Assembly (NCBI RefSeq): GCF_003382685.1 | Contig: NZ_KZ859511.1 | Location: forward strand, 49,298-108,924 | Direction: 5' to 3' | DNA: 59,627 nucleotides | Source of the DNA: Halorussus litoreus | GTDB taxonomy: Archaea; Halobacteriota; Halobacteria; Halobacteriales; Haladaptataceae | In this document: piece by piece, positions 8,068 to 17,499 of the stretch | Position numbering within the stretch: the stretch's first letter is position 1 | Layout of the letters: the number at the start of each line of letters is the position of its first letter | The notes under the pieces: generated by a model | What the model saw: the letters and a program-made list of their open reading frames with translations, nothing else | Database searches by the model: none | What the model was told of the DNA's origin: nothing | Position numbers and translations under genes: made by a program

Positions 8068-9564
8068 GTGACTCGTCGCACCCCGATTCGAGTGGTCCTC
8101 GCCGTGGTCGTCCTCGGACTGGTACTCGGACTGACGGCCGGACTCGTGACCTCCGGGCAGTCGCCCAACGAGCGATACGACCGGTCGGCGGGAGTGCCCG
8201 CGGCCGAACAGGAGCAGATCGCCGAACCGACGGGCGGCGTCACGGTCGTCACGGTCCAGAAGGGCGACATGCGCGACGCCCCGGGCGGGATCGTGGCGTT
8301 CCACCCGAACGGAAGCGTCCTCTACCACTCCGAGCGGTACAGTACCTACTGGGATGTGGACCCGAGCCCGCAGGGTTCCCACACCGTCACCTACATCGCG
8401 ACCGAGTGGCTGAACGAATCGGTGTGTGGTGAGGGGCCGCTACTGGCCGACCGCGGCGACTGTCGTCGCAACGTGGTCGAGCGTCTCAACATGTCGACCG
8501 GCGAGCAGACCCGGTTGTACAGCCACCGGATGGAGGACGGTCGGTGGCACGACGTGGACGTGATAAACGACAGCCACCTGCTCGTCGGCGACATCGGCAA
8601 CGAGGCGGCATTCGTCGTGAACACGTACTCGGGCGTCCGGGAGTGGACGTGGACCGCCGAGAGCGACCTGCCCATCACGGGCGGCGGCGCGTACGACGGC
8701 GACTGGGTCCACCTCAACGACGTGGAACTGCTCGACGACGGCCGGGTGATGGTCGACCTGCGCAACCAGGATCAGGTCGCGTTCGTGAATCGCTCGACCG
8801 GCATCGAGGAGAACTGGACCCTCGGAAGCGAAGACGACTACGACGTACTCCGCGAGCAGCACAACCCCGACTACATCCCCGAGGAGCGCGGCGGTCCGGC
8901 GGTGGTCGTCGCCGACTCCGAGAACGACAGAGTGGTGGAGTACCAGCGGGTGAACGGGAGCGACGGCGACGGTGGCGACGGCGCGGACGCCGAGTGGGAG
9001 CGGTCGTGGGTCTGGTCCGACGACGAGATGCAGTGGTCGCGCGACGCCGACCGACTGCCGAACGGCAACACGCTCATCACCGACACCATCGGCGACCGCG
9101 TGTTCGAGGTGAACGAGACGGGCGAGATCGTCTGGAGCGTGCCGGTCGACCGGGCCTACGAGGCCGAGCGCCTCGGCACTGGCGACGAGAGCGCAGGCGG
9201 CCCGAGCGCCGCGGCCGCCGACCTCGAATCGCGGCAGGTCGAGCCGCCGACCGGTCCCGCGGAGCGATTCGAGGAGTGGGTCCGCTCGGCGGTCCCCATC
9301 CAAGTGCAGAACGGCCTGCTCGGCTACTTCTTCCCGTGGTGGATGGACTTCTACCACGTGCTGGCGACCTTCGCGCTGGTCGGCGTCGGCCTCGTCTGGG
9401 GCGGGCTGGAGCTATGGTGGTCGTCGGTGCCTGACAGGCTCCGGCGACAGGTCGAGACCGATGCCCGGCCGTCGGCCCGGACGGCACTCGTCGTCGCGGC
9501 GCTCGTGTTGTCCGCGCTCGCCAGCGTCGGCTACCTCGGGTCGGTCGTCCTGTCGTTGCTCTGA
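8068..9564 (+). CDS. arylsulfotransferase (ASST)-like membrane protein
   Basis: 498 aa. Residues 9-28 form an N-terminal membrane anchor, the body (about 50-390) is a propeller-like domain of the arylsulfotransferase type (W-H-D-V-D-V near 155, W-V-H-L-N-D-V near 212, L-P-N-G-N-T-L-I-T-D near 330), and two further hydrophobic helices lie near 430-450 and 475-497. The body is therefore expected outside the cell. Whether it still transfers sulfate is unclear. A Gly/Asp-rich loop interrupts the propeller near residue 295. The GTG start gives the N-terminal helix directly. Confidence 0.75.
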   Translation: MTRRTPIRVVLAVVVLGLVLGLTAGLVTSGQSPNERYDRSAGVPAAEQEQIAEPTGGVTVVTVQKGDMRDAPGGIVAFHPNGSVLYHSERYSTYWDVDPSPQGSHTVTYIATEWLNESVCGEGPLLADRGDCRRNVVERLNMSTGEQTRLYSHRMEDGRWHDVDVINDSHLLVGDIGNEAAFVVNTYSGVREWTWTAESDLPITGGGAYDGDWVHLNDVELLDDGRVMVDLRNQDQVAFVNRSTGIEENWTLGSEDDYDVLREQHNPDYIPEERGGPAVVVADSENDRVVEYQRVNGSDGDGGDGADAEWERSWVWSDDEMQWSRDADRLPNGNTLITDTIGDRVFEVNETGEIVWSVPVDRAYEAERLGTGDESAGGPSAAAADLESRQVEPPTGPAERFEEWVRSAVPIQVQNGLLGYFFPWWMDFYHVLATFALVGVGLVWGGLELWWSSVPDRLRRQVETDARPSARTALVVAALVLSALASVGYLGSVVLSLL

Positions 9565-9642
9565 ATCGCCGGTCGCGTGGACGGCCCCGCGTAGCTATCA
9601 GGGCAAGTGGCTTTTTGTCGGCCCGTCGCCTACTCGCCAGTG

Positions 9643-10452
9643 ATGAGCATCCGGCGGCTGGTTCGGGGCACCATCGAGTGGGACCGCCTCGAAGCGGTGT
9701 TCGCGGAGATGGCCCGCAGGTACGACCAGCCGAAGCTCCGCGTGGAGTTCCTCGACGCCGACAACTGGCTGTCGACACCCTGCGTGGTCGACGAGCGGTG
9801 GTTCGTGAAGATCGTGACCGACCAGAACTCGCTGGTCCACGCGCTGTTCACCGGGGCGCGCAACCTCGGGGCGTTCTCCTCGGGCACGGAGGGGTTCTTC
9901 GAGCACTTCGACGACCCGCTGGAGATGTGTGAACACGAACTCGAAGCCACCCGCCGGATGCGCGAGATCGGCGTGAACGTCCCCGCGCCGGTCGAGGCGT
10001 TCGAGGTCGACGGGATGGGCGTACTCGTGATGGAGTACCTGCCCGAGTTCCGGACGCTGGAGGGGCTGTCGGACGCGGAGGCCGAGTCGGTCGCTCCCGA
10101 CCTGTTCGGGGCGCTGGCGATGATGCACGACAACCAGCTCGCGCACGGGGACCTCCGTGGCGAGAACGTGCTGGTCCAGAACGGCGAGGTGTACTTCATC
10201 GACGCGACCAGCGTCCGCGAGGACGCCATCGAGGAGGCCCGGTCGTACGATCTGGCGTGCGCGCTCGCCGCGCTCGAACCGCGCATCGGCACTCGCGCGG
10301 CGGTGTCGGCCGCGCTCGAACACTACTCGCCGCCGGAACTGCTCGCGGCCCGGGAGTTCCTGGACTTCGTGAACATCCGACCGGACCACGACTTCGACGC
10401 CGCCAGCGTGAAGGGCGAGGTCGAGAAGGTGGCCGAGGCCGAGCGGGCGTGA
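9643..10452 (+). CDS. RIO-type atypical protein kinase
   Basis: 269 aa from the ATG at 9643. Kinase core elements are present: K56 in W-F-V-K-I-V, catalytic loop H-G-D-L-R-G-E-N-V with D170 and N175, and the metal-binding D187 in F-I-D-A-T. The hinge-like V-M-E-Y-L-P lies at 129-134. The compact lobe without activation segment is typical of RIO-family kinases, which act in ribosome maturation or related signalling; this one is shorter than Rio1/Rio2 and lacks the Rio2 winged helix. Its partner is unknown. Confidence 0.82.
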   Translation: MSIRRLVRGTIEWDRLEAVFAEMARRYDQPKLRVEFLDADNWLSTPCVVDERWFVKIVTDQNSLVHALFTGARNLGAFSSGTEGFFEHFDDPLEMCEHELEATRRMREIGVNVPAPVEAFEVDGMGVLVMEYLPEFRTLEGLSDAEAESVAPDLFGALAMMHDNQLAHGDLRGENVLVQNGEVYFIDATSVREDAIEEARSYDLACALAALEPRIGTRAAVSAALEHYSPPELLAAREFLDFVNIRPDHDFDAASVKGEVEKVAEAERA

Positions 10453-10533
10453 TTTCCGCAGACGTGACATCTCCGCTCGATTGACTCGAATTGGGTGCCT
10501 TTTTACTTTGGCGGCCCGAAAATTTGGCCGAAC

Positions 10534-12072
10534 ATGAGCCAACAAGCCAGCGAGCAGACGTACGGCCACTACATCGGCGGCGAGTGGACGGACGGCACCG
10601 GCGACGAGACGTTCGAGAGCGTCGACCCCTCGAATCAGGAGGTACTCGGCGAGTTCCACCGTGGAACCGAGACGGACGTCGACGAAGCGCTCGCGGCCGC
10701 CGAGGCCGCCGAGGAGAAGTGGCGAAACCTCTCGTACATCGACCGCGCGGAGTACCTCTGGGACGTCTACCACGAACTCAAGGACCGCACGGACGAACTC
10801 GGCGAGGTCGTCACCAAGGAGTGCGGCAAGGAGATCTCCGAGGGGAAGGCCGACGTGGTCGAGGCCGCACACATGGTCGAGTGGGCCGCAGGCAACGCCC
10901 GTCACCCGCACGGCGACGTGGTCCCCTCGGAGATTCCGAGCAAGGACGCCTACATGCGCCGGAAACCCCGCGGCGTCGTGGGCTGTGTCACGCCGTGGAA
11001 CTTCCCGGTCGCCATCCCGTTCTGGCACATGGCCATCGCACTGGTCGAGGGCAACACGGTCGTCTGGAAGCCGGCCGAGCAGACGCCGTGGTGCGGCCAG
11101 ATCATCGCCGAGATGATGGTCGACGCCGGTATCCCCGAGGGCGTGTTCAACATGGTCCAAGGGTTCGGTGACGCCGGCAACGCCATCGTCGAGGACGACC
11201 GCGTGGACACGGTGCTGTTCACCGGCAGTAGCGAGGTCGGCCAGCAGATCGCCAGCCAGGTCGGCGGCGAACCCGGCAAGCTCGCGGCCTGCGAGATGGG
11301 TGGCAAGAACGGTATCGTCATCACGGAGAACGCTGACCTCGACGTTGCGGTCCACTCGGCGGTGATGTCCTCGTTCAAGACCACGGGCCAGCGCTGCGTC
11401 TCCAGCGAGCGCCTCATCGTCCACGAGGACGTGTACGACGAGTTCAAGGAGCGCTACGTCGAACTCGCCGAGCAGGTGTCGGTCGGCGACCCGCTCGAGG
11501 AGGACACCTTCATGGGTCCGGTCGTCAACGAACAGCAGGTCGAGAAGTTCCACAAGTACAACGACCTCGCCCGTGAGGAGGGCGCCAACGTGCTCGTCGA
11601 CCGCGCGGAGCTGGACGACGACGAGATTCCGGAGGGCCACGAGGACGGCTACTGGGTCGGCCCGTTCGTCTACGAGGTCGACTACGACCCGGACCTGCGC
11701 TGTCTCAAGGAGGAGGTCTTCGGACCCCACGTCGCGCTCGTCGAGTACTCGGGCGACATGGACCGTGCGATGGAGCTCCACAACGACACGCCGTACGGGC
11801 TGGCCGGCGCGGTCGTCTCGGAGGACTACCGCCAGATCAACCAGTTCCGCGACGAGGCCGAGATCGGGCTGGCGTACGCCAACCTGCCCTGCATCGGCGC
11901 TGAGGTCCAGCTGCCGTTCGGCGGCGTGAAGAAGTCCGGCAACGGCTACCCGAGCGCCCGCGAGGCCATCGAGGCCGTCACCGAGCGCACGGCGTGGACC
12001 CTGAACAACTCGAAGGACATCGAGATGGCCCAGGGCCTCTCGGCGGACATCAAGATCGAGAGCGACGACTGA
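10534..12072 (+). CDS. NAD(P)-dependent aldehyde dehydrogenase
   Basis: 512 aa. Oxidises an aldehyde to the acid via a thiohemiacetal: catalytic C288 in G-Q-R-C-V-S-S and general-base E254 in C-E-M-G-G-K-N (the usual Leu of E-L-G-G-K is Met). The cofactor loop P-W-N-F-P at 154-158 and V-V-W-K-P at 176-180 are conserved, as is F-T-G-S near 229. The ATG at 10534 follows a T-rich TATA-like tract and gives the usual N-terminus. Semialdehyde substrates such as 2-oxoglutarate semialdehyde are plausible, but specificity is not readable. Confidence 0.93.
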   Translation: MSQQASEQTYGHYIGGEWTDGTGDETFESVDPSNQEVLGEFHRGTETDVDEALAAAEAAEEKWRNLSYIDRAEYLWDVYHELKDRTDELGEVVTKECGKEISEGKADVVEAAHMVEWAAGNARHPHGDVVPSEIPSKDAYMRRKPRGVVGCVTPWNFPVAIPFWHMAIALVEGNTVVWKPAEQTPWCGQIIAEMMVDAGIPEGVFNMVQGFGDAGNAIVEDDRVDTVLFTGSSEVGQQIASQVGGEPGKLAACEMGGKNGIVITENADLDVAVHSAVMSSFKTTGQRCVSSERLIVHEDVYDEFKERYVELAEQVSVGDPLEEDTFMGPVVNEQQVEKFHKYNDLAREEGANVLVDRAELDDDEIPEGHEDGYWVGPFVYEVDYDPDLRCLKEEVFGPHVALVEYSGDMDRAMELHNDTPYGLAGAVVSEDYRQINQFRDEAEIGLAYANLPCIGAEVQLPFGGVKKSGNGYPSAREAIEAVTERTAWTLNNSKDIEMAQGLSADIKIESDD

Positions 12073-12248
12073 ACTGCGTAACCCGTAAGGTCAAACGCAA
12101 TCTGAACCCCGCTTGTTTTGGAAATTAAACGACGGGATTTTCCTTACTGAGTACGTTTATCCACCATCATTGAAATCCAAATGCTCACTTAGAGCAGAGT
12201 CCCTGAATTCCCGCAAATTCTTTTTATGTGTCAATGTTAAAGGGCAGT

Positions 12249-12698
12249 ATGGTCAAAAGAGATATTCCAGAATCATGGCTTGAGGAAAAGCCGGATATCC
12301 CTCCACCAAGGGTAGAGGACAAGTTTGAGAGATGGCACGAAACATATTCAGTTGATATGCTTCAGGAACTTGCAATTTCAGATATCAGAACAGCTGAATT
12401 AGAGTTTCGAAATAAGGTTGAAGCTCTGAAGACTGAATATCGCCCGGGCCAATTGATAAATCCCACTTTTGCCCAAATAGATGGCAAGGAACCATTCACA
12501 CAACAGGAATTCCGAAAGGTTCGGCAGGAGATTACTGACGAGGCCGAACAGATACGGATGAATTTCAAGCAAGCAAGGGGACGACGGAAGCTGGAACATG
12601 AGCAACGCAGAGCAAACTTTTTGACAAATATTACCCGCCAAGTAATGGATTCCTTCACAAATATCGACGTCTCTATTAAATTTCCAAAACTGAAGTAA
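12249..12698 (+). CDS. hypothetical AT-rich orphan protein
   Basis: 149 aa from the ATG at 12249, which lies about 25 nt after a TATA-like CTTTTTATG and so would suit a leaderless transcript; in-frame starts at 12228 (GTG) and 12234 also exist. The base composition is far more AT-rich than its neighbours and the protein is lysine-rich rather than acidic, both signs of transfer. It looks largely helical with a charged stretch (K-Q-A-R-G-R-R-K-L-E-H-E) near residue 110. No family recognised. Confidence 0.6.
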   Translation: MVKRDIPESWLEEKPDIPPPRVEDKFERWHETYSVDMLQELAISDIRTAELEFRNKVEALKTEYRPGQLINPTFAQIDGKEPFTQQEFRKVRQEITDEAEQIRMNFKQARGRRKLEHEQRRANFLTNITRQVMDSFTNIDVSIKFPKLK

Positions 12699-13083
12699 AC
12701 GACACTCTAAACGACGCTTCTGATTCCACCTCGGCGCGCGCTGGCGCGGTTTATGTCGCGCCAAATCGCGCGAGCGCTGAGGACCGCAACGAAGCGAGGA
12801 CTGTAGGCGGCTGGGGAAGGTGCGCTGCGGTTGCGGTGCGGTCTCTCCAATGCCTCGGGAGTAGCTAGCTTCGCTGTACTCTTCACTCTCGCTTTCTAGT
12901 TGGTGAAGCTAGCGACTGCCTCTACACATGAGAGCCGCAGCCTCACACCTCCCCAGCCTCCTCGTTCACTCGCTACGCTCGTTCACTCGTCCCTCACGCG
13001 CGTTGCTCGCGCGTGCCGGTCGTCTATGATTCACGTTCTCTTGTTCCCAGAATCCCGAATCGAGCCTCCACAACATCCGAAAA
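12699..13083. other. GC-rich intergenic region with small inverted repeats
   Basis: No credible gene. It includes a 7-bp hairpin (TGGCGCG at 12742 with CGCGCCA at 12757) and repetitive C/G-T motifs (TCACTCG, GCTCGCG). Such low-complexity sequence flanks the AT-rich orphan and could be a decayed insertion. Confidence 0.5.
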
Positions 13084-13494
13084 TCAGACTATCTCCCCGT
13101 CTCTGAGAAGGTCCGCGACGACGTGGACGTAGAGCACGCAAGCCGTAAAAACCGCGTACACCGGTCGAACCAGCGCGAGTCCACCGACCAGCAGCCCACC
13201 GATCAACAAGTGACTCAGCAGGCGGTGGACTTCGAGCGTCCGCGTGTCCATGCCGTCGAACACCTGCCCCTGCTCGGTGAACGCAAACACCGGGTCGGTC
13301 ACGCACCGCCGGAGGTGCGACCAGTTGCCCGCGTGGTATCGCGCGACGACGAAGTGGTCGAGGTCGACGAAGACCGACAGGAGGAGGCCGTACGCGACCA
13401 ACCCGGCGGCTTCGAGCGGGACCGAGACGGGGAGCGCGAGGACCAGCCCACCGGACGCGAGCGCGCCCAGCGCGGCGTGTTCGGGCGACTTCAT
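13084..13494 (-). CDS. DUF457/YdjM-like membrane protein
   Basis: 136 aa with three to four hydrophobic helices and the scattered conserved polar residues of this family: H6, the V-D-L-D-H segment near 43-47, the H-R-L-L-S-H motif near 91-96, and a C-terminal H-V-V-A-D. The family is often labelled metal-dependent hydrolase, but the biochemical role is not established. It would sit in the cytoplasmic membrane. Its stop lies next to the low-complexity intergenic region; it is probably transcribed alone. Confidence 0.7.
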   Translation of the reverse strand: MKSPEHAALGALASGGLVLALPVSVPLEAAGLVAYGLLLSVFVDLDHFVVARYHAGNWSHLRRCVTDPVFAFTEQGQVFDGMDTRTLEVHRLLSHLLIGGLLVGGLALVRPVYAVFTACVLYVHVVADLLRDGEIV

Positions 13495-13573
13495 CGACGG
13501 GAAATTCGGTCGGCGACGGGAGAAAGTTACGGTGTCGCGAGCGACACGGACAAGGAATCACTCGCGTAGCGCG

Positions 13574-14059
13574 CTACACCCGCAGCACCACCATCTCCTC
13601 TCCAAACTCGGCTTCGTCCTCGACGTCCACGTCGTAAGTCTCGACCGGCGGTTCGTCGCCCGCCAGTTCCGTGCCGTACGACTCGGCGTCGCAGGCACAC
13701 GCTTCGTCGGGCGCTCCGGCGTCCGCTGGCGCTTCCACGTCCACCTCGAAGGTACCGGCTCTGACCTCGTGGGGGTTGAACACCGACTCGCCCGTGGTGA
13801 GGTCGAACTCCCAGTTGTGCCACGGACACCGGACGATCTCGCCGTCCCGGACCCAGTCGACCTCGCCGACGCCGTCGGACTCGGTGGTTCCCGAGATAGT
13901 GCCCTCGCAGAGCGGCGCAAGCTGGTGCGGACAGGCGTTGTTGAGCGCGTGGTACTCGCCGTCGACGTTGAACACGCCGATGGACAGGCCCTCGACCTCC
14001 ACGATTCGTCGCTCGCCCGATTCGAGTTCCGACGACGGACAGATGACGTGTCTGCTCAT
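13574..14059 (-). CDS. Rieske [2Fe-2S] protein
   Basis: 161 aa. The two cluster-binding motifs are clear: C43-P-H45 and C78-P-W-H81, followed by N-W-E-F and a T-G-E-S segment. This is the soluble ferredoxin or dioxygenase-type Rieske fold with no membrane anchor. A C-terminal insert contains a C-x-C pair near residue 130 and is strongly acidic. It lies 12 nt downstream of the amidohydrolase gene on the same strand, so the two are probably one operon. It may act as electron donor in an aromatic or related degradative step (inference). Confidence 0.9.
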   Translation of the reverse strand: MSRHVICPSSELESGERRIVEVEGLSIGVFNVDGEYHALNNACPHQLAPLCEGTISGTTESDGVGEVDWVRDGEIVRCPWHNWEFDLTTGESVFNPHEVRAGTFEVDVEAPADAGAPDEACACDAESYGTELAGDEPPVETYDVDVEDEAEFGEEMVVLRV

Positions 14060-14071
14060 GCTCGACTCTGA

Positions 14072-15160
14072 TTACCGTGGGAGGTCGTAGAGTTCGCGGG
14101 CGTTCTCGGCGAAGATGCGCGATTCGAGGTCGTCGTCGAGCGGCGGGAGCCCGTGGTCGGGCGAGTCGCCGTCCCAGTGGGGGAAATCGCTGGAGAACAG
14201 CAGGGTCTCCTCGGCGTGCATCATCTCGAAGATCTGGCGGAGGTGTTCCGGCCGCTCGGGCTCCTCGATGGGCTGGCTGGTGAACCGGACGTGCTCGATG
14301 ACGTACTCGCTCGGCGGGCGTTCGAGCCACGGGGTCTGAGAGCGCAGCCCCTTCCAGTTCTTGTCCATGCGCCACAGCAGGTGGGGCACCCAGCCGAAGC
14401 CGCCCTCGATGCAGACCACGTCGAGGTCCGGGTACTCCACGAAGACGCCCTCCGTCACGAGGCTGTTGAGTTGGCCCATCACAACCGCGGGAAGGATGTT
14501 GTGCCACTCGAAGTACGACCCCGGGTAGCCCGCGCCCGACGGCGGGTTGCTGATGCCGAGACCGTCGTGGTGGGGGTGCATCGCGACCGGGAGGTCCATC
14601 TCCGCGGCGGCCTCGTAGATGGGCCAGTAGAACGACTGGCCGTACGGCCGCGGGGAGGCGGTGTTCATCAACACCTGCACGAACCGGTCGTCCTCGCCGA
14701 ACTCGCGGATCAGGTCGGCCGCCGCCTCCGGGGCCTGTGGCGGGACCAGAATCGAACCCAGCAGTCTGTCGTCCGCCGGGAGCCAGTCTTCCTGCACCCA
14801 CGCATTGTACGCCCGCGCGAGCGCGGCGGCGTATCTCCGGTTCGGCAGGAGCGCGAGGTTGGTCGCGTGACCCGTCAGAACGGCGTAGTCGATCCCGTAC
14901 GGGTCTAGGTGCTCCGCGGCGACGTTCTCGGGCGTCGTCCCCGGCAGTTCGCCCTCGGCGGGTGCGGCGTCCTCCCGCATGACGCCGCCGGGGTTGTTGT
15001 ACAGCAGGTTCGGGAGGTTCACCCCGTACCGGTCGAACTCCAGCGGGAGGTGCCGGCGGATCTCCTCGTCGGACGCCCAGCTTTGGTGGACGTCGCAGTC
15101 GATCAGCGTCGGCGCTTCGCCCGGGTCGGACGGCGTTCGCTCTCCCGCTCCCTGTGCCAT
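14072..15160 (-). CDS. amidohydrolase (ACMSD-like family)
   Basis: 362 aa, amidohydrolase-2 type TIM barrel. Metal and catalytic motifs: D-C-D-V-H near residue 22-26 (D-x-H), M-H-P-H-H-D near 180-186, and S-S-D-F-P-H-W-D near 318-325 with the conserved Asp. The family includes 2-amino-3-carboxymuconate-6-semialdehyde decarboxylase and related C-C hydrolases. It is first in a two-gene unit with the Rieske protein, suggesting a shared catabolic function; substrate unknown. Confidence 0.87.
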   Translation of the reverse strand: MAQGAGERTPSDPGEAPTLIDCDVHQSWASDEEIRRHLPLEFDRYGVNLPNLLYNNPGGVMREDAAPAEGELPGTTPENVAAEHLDPYGIDYAVLTGHATNLALLPNRRYAAALARAYNAWVQEDWLPADDRLLGSILVPPQAPEAAADLIREFGEDDRFVQVLMNTASPRPYGQSFYWPIYEAAAEMDLPVAMHPHHDGLGISNPPSGAGYPGSYFEWHNILPAVVMGQLNSLVTEGVFVEYPDLDVVCIEGGFGWVPHLLWRMDKNWKGLRSQTPWLERPPSEYVIEHVRFTSQPIEEPERPEHLRQIFEMMHAEETLLFSSDFPHWDGDSPDHGLPPLDDDLESRIFAENARELYDLPR

Positions 15161-15333
15161 GGTATCATGACACTGTTCCGGACCGGCCGAAAAAGCCTCT
15201 GTTTACAACCAGAGCGTGGTGAACGGCGTTGAAGCGCGAAGGCACCCGTGAACTCGGGGACTCACCGTCGAGTGCGAGTGAGTTTTGCCACTACGTCAGA
15301 TATTACACACCCGTCGTGCAACTGTCGAAGTAG

Positions 15334-16461
15334 ATGACCGACATCCAGACCACGCACGTGGGGAGCCTGCCGCGACCGGCCGGGCTTCAGAAGCTGTTGA
15401 GCGACCCCGAGTCGGTGGACGACGAGGCGTTCGACTCCGCGGTCACCGACGCCGTCCGGGAAGTCGTCCGCCGGCAGGCCGACGCCGGCATCGACGTCGC
15501 GAACAACGGTGAGCAGGGCCGGCTGGCCTACTCCGTGGGCGTGACCGAGCGGCTCACCGGCTACGGCGACGAGTTCGCCGAGCGCGACCTGCCCGCCGAC
15601 CTCGCTGACTTCCCGGACTTCGCCGAACAGCTGTTCGGCGACAAGGAGCACATCGGCGGGCCCATCTTGACGGGGCCTATCGAGTACGTCGGCGAGGAAC
15701 AACTCCGGCGCGAGCTGGACCGGCTTGACGAGGCCATCGCGAGCGAGGGCGTCTCCTTCGCGAACCGGTTCCACACCGCGCCGTCGCCGGGGGCGGTCCT
15801 GCGCTTTACCGACTCGGAGTACCACGACACCACCGAGGACTACCTGTTCGACCTCGCGGACGCGCTCAACACCGAGTACCGGCTCATCGCCGACAGCGGG
15901 GCCACCCTCCAGATCGACGCGCCAGAACTGCTCGCGGCGTTCACCATCACGTTCGAGGACGCCTCGGTCGGGGAGTTCCGCGAACACGTCCGGACCTACG
16001 TCGAGGCCATCAACCGCGCGCTCGACGGCGTGCCGAGCGAGCAGGTCCGGATGCACGCCTGCTGGGGGAACTACCCTGGGCCGCACCACCACGACGTGGC
16101 GCTAGACGAGGTGGTCGACCTGTTCTACGAGGCGGACGTGAGCGGCCTCATCGTCGAGGCGGCCAACCCCCGGCACCGCCACGAATTCGAGACGTTCGAG
16201 GAGTATCCGCTTCCGGACGGCTGGACTATCGTCCCGGGCGTCATCGACGTGAAGACCAACATCGTCGAGGACCCGGCCGGCATCGCGAACCAGATCGAGC
16301 GCTTCGCCGAGGTCGTGGGCGACCCCTCGCGGATTCTGGCCGGTGCGGACTGCGGGTTCGAGACAGTGCTGGGCGCGGACTTCGTCCACCCCGAAATCGC
16401 GTGGAAGAAGTTGGCGGCGCTGTCGGAGGGTGCAGAACTGGCGTCCGAGCGGTTGGAGTAG
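15334..16461 (+). CDS. cobalamin-independent methionine synthase-like protein (C-terminal domain type)
   Basis: 375 aa corresponding to the catalytic C-terminal half of MetE. The start MTDIQTTHVGSLPRP is typical of the family (H-V-G-S-x-P-R). Zinc ligands are visible as H-x-C in M-H-A-C-W-G-N (about residue 232-238), an E in I-V-E-A-A-N, and the Cys of A-D-C-G-F-E near 346. Archaeal single-domain homologues transfer methyl from a corrinoid protein or other donor to homocysteine, while other relatives act on coenzyme-M-like thiols. Function in methionine synthesis is likely but not proven. Confidence 0.82.
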   Translation: MTDIQTTHVGSLPRPAGLQKLLSDPESVDDEAFDSAVTDAVREVVRRQADAGIDVANNGEQGRLAYSVGVTERLTGYGDEFAERDLPADLADFPDFAEQLFGDKEHIGGPILTGPIEYVGEEQLRRELDRLDEAIASEGVSFANRFHTAPSPGAVLRFTDSEYHDTTEDYLFDLADALNTEYRLIADSGATLQIDAPELLAAFTITFEDASVGEFREHVRTYVEAINRALDGVPSEQVRMHACWGNYPGPHHHDVALDEVVDLFYEADVSGLIVEAANPRHRHEFETFEEYPLPDGWTIVPGVIDVKTNIVEDPAGIANQIERFAEVVGDPSRILAGADCGFETVLGADFVHPEIAWKKLAALSEGAELASERLE

Positions 16462-16513
16462 GAGTAAGGTTCAGACGAGGACGGATAGATTCCGGCGTCG
16501 CTCGGTGAATCAA

Positions 16514-16652
16514 CCACCGTCCTGGCGGATGAAAGGGCGAGGCGGGCTCGCGTTCTACTTGGTCGTCTGTGTGTGGCCACTATCCAGCGCGCGCAGTTCT
16601 GCGCGCGCTGGATATCCCGACAGCGACCGCGAGCGCGCCGAGGGCTTTCGAG
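16514..16652 (+). repeat. dispersed structured repeat, copy A
   Basis: About 139 nt that align end to end with the reverse complement of 36901-37044. Shared blocks are CCTGGCGGA-TGAAAGGGCGAGGC, TGGTCGTCT, GGATATCCCG, and GCGACCGCGAGCGCGCCGAGGGCTTTCGA (given here in pieces). The middle holds a different but equally perfect hairpin in each copy. A partial terminal block (GCGCGCCGCGGGCTTTCGAA) recurs at 16681-16700. No ORF is conserved between the copies. Confidence 0.75.
16581..16614. repeat. perfect 16-bp inverted repeat, 2-nt loop
   Basis: TATCCAGCGCGCGCAG, TT, then its exact reverse complement. It forms the apical hairpin of repeat copy A. Confidence 0.9.
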
Positions 16653-16759
16653 GCCCCGTTGTCAGTGTCGGAGTCGTCGAGCGCGCCGCGGGCTTTCGAA
16701 AACCCGCCACGAGTTTCGGCGTCGCGCGTGAAACCTCCGAAAAATCAATCTCTGAACGC

Positions 16760-17302
16760 TCACTTCGCGTCTATGACCGGGATCTCGACTGGTTCGTCGG
16801 CCTCGTCGTCTGCGTCGGCATCGCCGGCATTGGAACCGAAGGGTCCAGGGAAGTCTGGAATCGTATCGCGACCGGGCAGTCGGTCCGCGAGGGATTCGAC
16901 GCCGCGACCGACCGCCTCCCGGTCGACTTGGTCGCGGAGGCGATGCTCGCGCTCGACGGTGCTGTACTGGCGGTAGAACTCGGCGAAAGTGCGGGCTTCC
17001 GCCTCGGTCCCCTCGAACGCCTCGCTGATCGCGTCGACGTTCTCCCCGAGGTGCTTGGTCAGCGGATGGTCCTCACCGTAGCGCTGGCGGGCCTGCGCGT
17101 GGAGGAACTCGCCCATCGAAACGGTGCCCTTGCTGGTGTACTCGACGATTCGGTCCTGATTCTCGTAGACGAGTTGGCCCGCGAACAGCGCCGCGCCGAG
17201 GTAGTTCGTCGGCACGCCGAGTCTGGTGGCGATGGGCTTGAGGGCTGTCTTCGGCGCGTTGCTGTGTTTGGCGAGCCACGCGGCGAGGGTCTGTGGTGTC
17301 AT
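16760..17302 (-). CDS. conserved hypothetical protein
   Basis: 180 aa, mainly helical in the first 130 residues with an acidic, Pro/Gly-rich tail. The GC content is that of the chromosome, so it belongs to the host rather than to the neighbouring AT-rich gene. No catalytic motif or membrane segment is seen. The ATG at 17302 is the only good start. Function unknown. Confidence 0.65.
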   Translation of the reverse strand: MTPQTLAAWLAKHSNAPKTALKPIATRLGVPTNYLGAALFAGQLVYENQDRIVEYTSKGTVSMGEFLHAQARQRYGEDHPLTKHLGENVDAISEAFEGTEAEARTFAEFYRQYSTVEREHRLRDQVDREAVGRGVESLADRLPGRDTIPDFPGPFGSNAGDADADDEADEPVEIPVIDAK

Positions 17303-17499
17303 TTTCGGTGTTGTGTGGAAGGGTTGGAGGGTAGTGGATGTTGTGGCAACTTGGGGTGATCAATAATCCCTGATGAAGAAGTCCGGATAGGCTGCTTCAA
17401 TGAACGTTTCTACTAAGAAAAACGAACATTTGACACCCACAGATAGACTAACTTCGTTGAGCAATATTGTTATAAGTCTATTCTGTCTGGCTATAACGC

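Noticed and set aside
9598-11781. 727-codon minus-strand frame opposite the kinase and aldehyde dehydrogenase
   Set aside because: Same reason: both sense genes have complete catalytic motifs, and the antisense product has no recognisable family.
12699-13083. Insertion sequence in the low-complexity region
   Set aside because: No transposase remnant or terminal inverted repeats with target duplication could be found.
16514-17302. CRISPR array because of repeated motifs near 16.5-16.75 kb
   Set aside because: Only two or three partial copies, no regular spacers and no cas genes. They belong to the dispersed structured element.
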